Notes under the pieces: generated by a model
Seen by the model: only the letters and a program-made list of their open reading frames with translations
What the model was told of the DNA's origin: nothing
Databases searched by the model: none
Translations under genes and position numbers: made by a program
From: Flemingiibacterium sp045586505
GTDB lineage: Bacteria > Bacillota > Clostridia > Oscillospirales > CAG-272
Assembly (NCBI GenBank): GCA_045586505.1
Contig: JAZNAL010000037.1
Coordinates: forward strand, 1 to 45,885
Length of the DNA stretch: 45,885 nt
Direction: 5' to 3'
In this document: piece after piece, positions 41,668-45,885 of the stretch
Layout: every line of letters starts with the position of its first letter
How positions within the stretch are numbered: position 1 is the first letter of the stretch

Positions 41668-43098
41668 ATGAAGAAATGGTTTATCAATTTAGGAAATGGA
41701 GCAAAAGGATTTATCCACTTTCTTAATGCGATTGTTTTTATAGCCATCCCAATAGCGATTGAGGGAACGACCAATGTCCCCCTTATGTTGTTATGGCTTG
41801 CCAATTTGGTGATTGGCATTATCTTTATTGTTTGGCACTCAAAAGCAAACAAAGAACAAACGGCATATATACAAACAGAAGAAGGACAGGCAAAAGTTGA
41901 TAATGCATACAAGTTGCTTAAAATAGCACAGGCAAATCGTGTCAACCCTTATGCTGACATAACCCCAATGGAATTAGGGATTGGTTTTCCGTTTGTGGAT
42001 TATGATGGCTTTTTCTGTTCTGGGAACGAATTGCTTGTGTTTGCTTGTCCTGCAAATGTTTTCAAAGATAGGGAGCAGATTATCGGGTATCAATGCAAAT
42101 CTACTGGCGCAAGTGTCCGTGTGGCAAAAGGACTCTATATGCGAAGTGGTGGGTCAACAAGTAGTGCCGTTCGCGCCGAGGTTAGAAAATACTATAATGG
42201 CGATTTAATTATCACCAACAAAAGAATAGTATTTATCGGTAAGGACGAAAGTTTTGAATGTCCTGTCGAGAAAATCACGGCAACCAAGTTGTTGAGTAAG
42301 AATGGTTTTGTTTTGCAGTATGGTGCAAAATCAAAAAATATTGGTGTAGATGTCAGCATTACGGATTATGCCTATGGTATGATTAACTACGTAGTCAAGG
42401 GTTACAAAAACGGCGAAGATGTATTCAATGGTATCAATGAAACACAAAAGAATATGTCGGCAGAGCAACTGGCACTATGTGAAAGTATCAGGAAGGAAAC
42501 GGAACAAATGAAAACACCGAAAGCAAAGACTCCCAAAGGGTGTGCAGTAGTACTGTGTGTTGTGATTGCCTTAATTGTCATTGGCTGTGTATGCATTGCC
42601 AAGTTTGGAATACCCAACGAGAATAAAGAACCAACAACACCTGAAGAAATGGAGTTCTCTTTGAGTCAATACGATAGCACAGAAACAGAAATTGAAGTCG
42701 GTCAGCTGGATAGCATTACTTTCTATGTTCTGCCGTTCAAAACGACACAGGACGATTTGGAAATCGTTAATTCCAACGACGAGGTAGCAACCTGTACATT
42801 TAAGAGTGTCCATGCTGTATCGGGCAAAAAACTTGCCATCATAAACATAAAAGGTAAAACAGAGGGTGTAACCACACTGTACTTGAAAGAGAAAAACGGT
42901 ACAATCCAAAGTTGCTCCATACAGATAAAGGTTATCGAAAAGATTGAAGAGGTTGATAATAGTCGCACGGTGTATGTGAATTACAGTGGCGACAAATATC
43001 ATTTTAGCAAAAGTTGTGCGGGCAATTCTGCCACCGAAACCACTTTGAACAAAGCAAAGAAAATGGGCAAAGACCCTTGTTCGAAATGTGCACATTAA
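41668..43098 (+). CDS. Membrane protein with PH-like, Ig-like and zinc-binding tail domains
   Basis: 476 residues. Two N-terminal membrane helices (~15-35, 38-58). A central domain with LIITNKRIVFIGKDESFECP (~180-199) is typical of bacterial PH-like membrane-associated domains. A third membrane helix (VVLCVVIALIVIGCVCIAKF, ~292-311) follows. The extracellular part has a beta-sandwich (~325-425) and a C-terminal YHFSKSCAG...DPCSKCAH motif, an Ada-like Cys/His zinc-binding tail. Function unknown. It could be a cell-surface accessory gene of the element. The same tail type occurs at the N-terminus of the protein at 8452-9051. Confidence 0.7.
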   Translation: MKKWFINLGNGAKGFIHFLNAIVFIAIPIAIEGTTNVPLMLLWLANLVIGIIFIVWHSKANKEQTAYIQTEEGQAKVDNAYKLLKIAQANRVNPYADITPMELGIGFPFVDYDGFFCSGNELLVFACPANVFKDREQIIGYQCKSTGASVRVAKGLYMRSGGSTSSAVRAEVRKYYNGDLIITNKRIVFIGKDESFECPVEKITATKLLSKNGFVLQYGAKSKNIGVDVSITDYAYGMINYVVKGYKNGEDVFNGINETQKNMSAEQLALCESIRKETEQMKTPKAKTPKGCAVVLCVVIALIVIGCVCIAKFGIPNENKEPTTPEEMEFSLSQYDSTETEIEVGQLDSITFYVLPFKTTQDDLEIVNSNDEVATCTFKSVHAVSGKKLAIINIKGKTEGVTTLYLKEKNGTIQSCSIQIKVIEKIEEVDNSRTVYVNYSGDKYHFSKSCAGNSATETTLNKAKKMGKDPCSKCAH

Positions 43099-43117
43099 TG
43101 TACTGGTAATACATAAA

Positions 43118-43147
43118 CAAAAGCAGAGGCAGTTGCCTCTGCTTTTG
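43118..43147. terminator. Bidirectional terminator between convergent element genes
   Basis: CAAAAGCAGAGGCA (43118-43131) and TGCCTCTGCTTTTG (43134-43147) form an almost loop-less perfect palindrome. Confidence 0.85.
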
Positions 43148-44866
43148 TCATTTATACTCCGTTGGGGTGTAGTTGGTTAGAATATCAAACTCTGCCATGT
43201 AGTCATCTCCCCTCCCTTTTGTCCTGTACTGCAGATAAATCGGTCTGGGATAGAATGAGAGATGTATCTCGAGAACCTGCTCGGGATGGACAACAATCCG
43301 TTTTGTGATTCGGGCAAAAAGTCCCTCGTTGATACTGTCCTCGTCCATTGCAACGATTTCCTCAATCTCTGAAATGTACTGCTTATAAATCGCCCTTTGC
43401 TTTGCCGATGTATTCCCTTGACTCTTGAGCTGGGCAAGGGTGGTCTGCAATGTTTTGATTTCTTCATCATATTTTTTTGCAGTAGCAGTATATGCCGTTT
43501 GAGGAATAAGGTCAAGAGCGAACTTGTCCGTTAAGGATACAAGGGCATCATTCAGTTTTTCCAGTTTTCGCTCGGTCGCTGCGATTTCTGCTGTGTTGTC
43601 CTTGGGTTTGGAAAGTGCCTCAAACTCGGCATTGAGTGCCTTGCAAATCTCGTCTTTTCTCGGTATAATGATTTGTGTGAGAATATCAAACAAGGCAGTT
43701 CTGAGGACTCGCTCGTTGACTCTCTTGCCCACACAGCCAACGGAAATGGTCTCGCCCTTGTCGTTGGTTATCTGGTGTGGTAGTCCCCTCTGGTTGTTGT
43801 TATAGCACACCCAAGCCTTGTATGGTATATTCTTCTGTTTCTTTCGCATACTCACATACTTCCCACCACAACAACCACAGAACATCTTGCCGGAAGTCCA
43901 ATAACGGTTGGAGTGCATTGCCTTAACCTCGTCGGAGGGTTCTCTCTCTTTGAGTAATGCTTGCACCCTGTTCCAGAGTTCTCTATCAATGATAGCAGAC
44001 TCTGGATGGTGGTCGGTTATGTAATAACGGACGGATTCGCCACGGTTGTACTTCTTCTTATGAGTCAATGGGTCGGGGGTGTATGTCTTACCCTGTGCCA
44101 AGTCCCCGACATATTTCTCATTCCGTAAAAGTCGCAGAATGACGGTGTTGCTCCAACCGTTCTTGTATCGCTTGGTTTTGACTCCCATTTGTTGCAATCT
44201 CTTGGCAATGGTATAGGTACCGTCGCCAGAGGCAAACCACTGGAACACTTGACGGACAATTTCTGCCTCCTCTGGAATGATAACAAACCGATGGATGCCG
44301 AACTGGTCTCGCTCGATATTATAACCAAACATTTCCTTGCGCCCGAAAACAGCACCTTGCTCCATTCGCTGTTGCTGTCCCCATCGAACACGGCGCGAGG
44401 TTCGCAAACTCTCCTGTTCTGCATTGGTAGCAACCTGTGTGAGTCGCTCTCGGTAGTCGTTGCTCTCGGTGTTAATATCATCCGATAAGAACCAGATATA
44501 TACACCCAGACCTCGCAATTCCTCCACGATGTTCAACAGGTGCTGAACATTTCGGGAGAATCGGGAGACCTCTTTCGTTAGGATGATTTCAACACCACCA
44601 TATCTAGCAAGGGATAACATTTCGTTGAATTGGTCTCGCTTTTCCAGAGATGTGCCACTGATACCCTCGTCGGCAAATATGCCCACATTCGTCCAGTTGG
44701 GATGACGATGGAAAAAGGTATCAAAAAATGCCTGCTGACTTGCAAGGGAGTTCTTTTGGTCTTCATCATCCGTGGACACACGGCAGTATGCACAGACATT
44801 ATGGGATAATCCGTCCCTTGTCTTGAGTGGAGTCTGTTTCGCCTCCATCCGTTCTGTTGTTGCCAT
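43148..44866 (-). CDS. Large serine recombinase (site-specific integrase/excisionase)
   Basis: 572 residues from ATG 44866 (AAGGTG 7 bp upstream). The GTG at 44875 abuts the ribosome binding site and is less likely. The catalytic domain has AYCRVSTDDEDQ with Ser31 as nucleophile, then LTKEVSRFSRNVQHLLNIVE. A recombinase domain (~165-285, FGYNIERDQFG...NEKYVGDLAQGK) and a zinc ribbon (FCGCCGGKY...GCVGKRVNER) follow, then a long coiled coil (~395-480). This is the TnpX/TndX-like architecture. It would recombine the ATAGGTA core sites. It overlaps the upstream small gene by 68 bp, so they are co-translated. Confidence 0.92.
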   Translation of the reverse strand: MATTERMEAKQTPLKTRDGLSHNVCAYCRVSTDDEDQKNSLASQQAFFDTFFHRHPNWTNVGIFADEGISGTSLEKRDQFNEMLSLARYGGVEIILTKEVSRFSRNVQHLLNIVEELRGLGVYIWFLSDDINTESNDYRERLTQVATNAEQESLRTSRRVRWGQQQRMEQGAVFGRKEMFGYNIERDQFGIHRFVIIPEEAEIVRQVFQWFASGDGTYTIAKRLQQMGVKTKRYKNGWSNTVILRLLRNEKYVGDLAQGKTYTPDPLTHKKKYNRGESVRYYITDHHPESAIIDRELWNRVQALLKEREPSDEVKAMHSNRYWTSGKMFCGCCGGKYVSMRKKQKNIPYKAWVCYNNNQRGLPHQITNDKGETISVGCVGKRVNERVLRTALFDILTQIIIPRKDEICKALNAEFEALSKPKDNTAEIAATERKLEKLNDALVSLTDKFALDLIPQTAYTATAKKYDEEIKTLQTTLAQLKSQGNTSAKQRAIYKQYISEIEEIVAMDEDSINEGLFARITKRIVVHPEQVLEIHLSFYPRPIYLQYRTKGRGDDYMAEFDILTNYTPTEYK

Positions 44867-45143
44867 ATGTCGCACCTTCTCTCTTTCTTGTAGTTAAGAC
44901 GTCCCGAACATATTGTTTCAATTCCTCAATGAAAGCATTTTCTTCCTCATAACTAAAACATAGTGCATCGGGATTTGTTATCAAGGACAATCCCACCCCC
45001 TTGTGATTCGTTGCATAGTCATTATATGCACGAACCACAAAAGCGAGAAACTTGTCTCCATCGTGGAATACTGCTTCTGCCTGTTTTGCCTGTTCTTCTG
45101 TTAGGTAGTTTTTGCAAAAGTCCATCAAATACTGTTTACTCAT
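44799..45143 (-). CDS. Small protein co-transcribed with the serine recombinase
   Basis: 114 residues from ATG 45143 (AGGAGG 8 bp upstream). A longer frame into cotJC is rejected. MSKQYLMDFCKNYLTEEQAK, then FLAFVVRAYNDYATNHKGVG and ENAFIEELKQYVRDVLTTRK, helical, with a hydrophilic tail. It is the first gene after the recombinase promoter. Position and size would suit a recombination directionality factor or regulator, but there is no homology I recognise, so that is inference only. Confidence 0.7.
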   Translation of the reverse strand: MSKQYLMDFCKNYLTEEQAKQAEAVFHDGDKFLAFVVRAYNDYATNHKGVGLSLITNPDALCFSYEEENAFIEELKQYVRDVLTTRKREGATYGNNRTDGGETDSTQDKGRIIP

Positions 45144-45167
45144 AGGTTTATACCTCCTGTATGCCCT

Positions 45168-45196
45168 ATTATAACATAACCAATTTTGAACTTCAA
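45168..45196 (-). promoter_or_regulatory. Recombinase promoter overlapping the attachment core
   Basis: Minus strand: TTGAAG (45196-45191), 17-bp spacer, TATAAT (45173-45168). The first T of the -35 is the last base of the core (TACCTAT), and the -35 lies inside the attP half-site arm GAAGTT. Confidence 0.75.
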
Positions 45197-45201
45197 TAGG
45201 T

Positions 45202-45621
45202 ACAGAGGAACTTGCGCACCTGGAGATGGTAGGCACAATAGTCTACCAGCTCACACGCAACCTCTCCCCCGATGAAATCGAAAAGCAGGGCTTCGGAACC
45301 TACTTTGTGGACCACACCACAGGCGTTTACCCGCAGGCAGCATCGGGAACACCGTATACAACCGCGATGATGCAGGTCAAGGGCGATCCCATCACCGATC
45401 TCCATGAAAATATGGCGGCGGAAATGAAGGCGAAAACCACTTACGACAACATCCTACGTCTCTCTGATGACCCCGACGTCAACGATGTGATACGTTTTCT
45501 CCGCCAGCGCGAGATCGTACATTATCAGCGCTTCGGTGAACTACTCCGCATCGTACAGGATAACCTTGATTCGAAGAACTTCTTCGCAATCAATCCCTCG
45601 TTCGACAAAAAGGCAAAATAA
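45202..45621 (+). pseudogene. cotJC: cotJC 3' segment (manganese-catalase-like coat protein), separated from its start
   Basis: 139 codons starting TEELAHLEMVGTIVYQLTRN and ending ...FFAINPSFDKKAK. They hold the EELAH metal-ligand motif and the second ligand helix RFLRQREIVHYQRFGELLR. There is no ribosome binding site or start of its own, so it can be expressed only after the 39082-45195 element is removed. Conservation of an uninterrupted frame here suggests the reading frame is still under selection or the insertion is recent. A strong terminator follows at 45633. Confidence 0.85.
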
Positions 45622-45632
45622 AAGTATTAATA

Positions 45633-45668
45633 AAAATGCACCGCGTGCGATAGCACACGGTGCATTTT
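45633..45668 (+). terminator. Terminator of the cotJ operon
   Basis: AAAATGCACCGCGTGC (45633-45648), loop GATA, GCACACGGTGCATTTT (45653-45668). Confidence 0.9.
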
Positions 45669-45711
45669 GTTGTTCTCCCAACCACGAGTTAGACGCGTAG
45701 CTCGGAGTTAC

Positions 45712-45743
45712 AAATAGAAAAACCACTGCATTAGCAGTGGTTT
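45712..45743 (-). terminator. Terminator after the 23S rRNA gene
   Basis: Minus strand: CCACTGC (45729-45723 side) pairs with GCAGTGG (45740-45734 side) around TAAT, then TTTTTCTATTT. No 5S rRNA lies between it and the 23S end. Confidence 0.8.
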
Positions 45744-45817
45744 GAAATGCTCATTGAAAACCGAGTAAAGGGGAAGAAAACGAACTATTAACGAAACCCA
45801 AGTTTGAACAAACTTGA

Positions 45818-45885
45818 AGTTCAAGCCCTCGGTCTATTAGTATCGATCAGCTGAACACATTACTGTGCTTACACCTTCGACCTAT
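45818..45885 (-). rRNA. 23S rRNA, 3' end (partial)
   Basis: Reverse complement reads ATAGGTCGAAGGTGTAAGCA, then CAGTAATGTGTTCAGCTGAT, then CGATACTAATAGACCGAGGG and CTTGAACTT, the conserved 3' end of bacterial 23S rRNA (ends within a few bases of 45818). The gene continues past the right edge on the minus strand. Confidence 0.92.

Larger units (their letters stand above)
39082..45195. mobile_element. 6.1-kb serine-recombinase mobilizable element inserted in cotJC
   Basis: The direct repeat ATAGGTA is at 39082-39088 and 45196-45202, bounding 6114 bp that is AT-richer than the flanks. Contents: DUF6291-like gene, 90-residue gene, candidate oriT, Mob/Pre relaxase, two cargo genes, large serine recombinase and a small gene before it. 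Joining the outer flanks gives ...GAT-ATA-GGT-ACA-GAG, i.e. DIGTEELAH, in frame. Joining the inner ends gives AACTTC-N10-GAAGTT centred on the core, the dyad expected of an attP. Confidence 0.9.

Noticed and set aside
45226..45621. Independent gene starting at ATG 45226
   Set aside because: The ATG is an internal Met of CotJC (LEMVG) without a ribosome binding site. The segment is the cotJC 3' part.
45812..45826. TTGAAGTTCAA next to the 23S end resembling the element's att arm
   Set aside because: An 11-bp self-complementary string with no core ATAGGTA. It is explained by the rRNA 3' flank and is probably chance.
1..45885. CRISPR array
   Set aside because: No regularly spaced 24-40 bp repeats with unique spacers were found. 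The only tandem repeats are the 63-bp coding units at 11876, the 45-bp pair at 39130 and the 19-bp pair at 15337.

Overview
The window reads as chromosomal DNA of an endospore-forming, anaerobic member of the Clostridia, probably an Oscillospirales-type gut bacterium. Supporting evidence is spoIIR, both dipicolinate synthase genes (dpaA, dpaB), the cotJABC coat operon, spore-type peptidoglycan-binding proteins, an NrdG-like radical SAM protein, many consensus SigA promoters with 17-bp spacers, and strong GGAGG ribosome binding sites. Composition shifts along the window. The left third is AT-rich and accessory, the middle is GC-richer core DNA, and a 6.1-kb AT-richer insertion sits near the right end.

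Region 1 (1-15430) is an accessory island. A leftward operon (6810 to beyond the left edge) encodes an XRE regulator and a DNA phosphorothioation module of the SspABCD type: a PAPS-reductase/ferredoxin protein (SspD-like), a DUF4007 protein (SspB-like), a 1196-residue P-loop ATPase (SspC-like) and a cysteine desulfurase (SspA-like, cut by the window edge). Next come a MerR regulator with an NrdG-like protein. Then a cluster surrounds a WYL-domain regulator. Three promoters in this cluster carry the same 18-bp motif exactly 10 bp upstream of the -10 box. They drive a HIRAN/zinc-ribbon pair, a SIMPL-domain pair, and a 21-residue-repeat protein with a small tail-anchored protein. A Fic protein with its partner and a GNAT enzyme follow. 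The 3' half of a tRNA-Pro(GGG) gene with flanking repeats (about 15221-15430) looks like the right attachment site of an integrated element.

Region 2 (15430-39081) is mostly core. It holds decayed genes (GNAT fragment, DUF6512 gene with two in-frame stops), glnA, a patB / methyltransferase / MATE operon, a large lipoprotein, a short candidate ncRNA with a divergent 42-residue ORF, a cation-diffusion transporter, spoIIR, spore peptidoglycan-binding genes, yebC, argS, a flavoprotein, dpaA-dpaB, a PurF-like protein lacking the catalytic cysteine, and cotJA-cotJB-cotJC. Two MITE-like palindromic elements share TAAATTATCG ends.

Region 3 (39082-45195) is a mobilizable element inserted inside cotJC. 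It carries a large serine recombinase with a small upstream gene at one end, a Mob/Pre relaxase, and several cargo genes. The 7-bp direct repeat ATAGGTA marks both junctions. Joining them rebuilds a 201-codon cotJC in frame, so the element has the layout of a skin-like intervening sequence in a sporulation gene. The window ends in the 3' end of a 23S rRNA gene on the minus strand.
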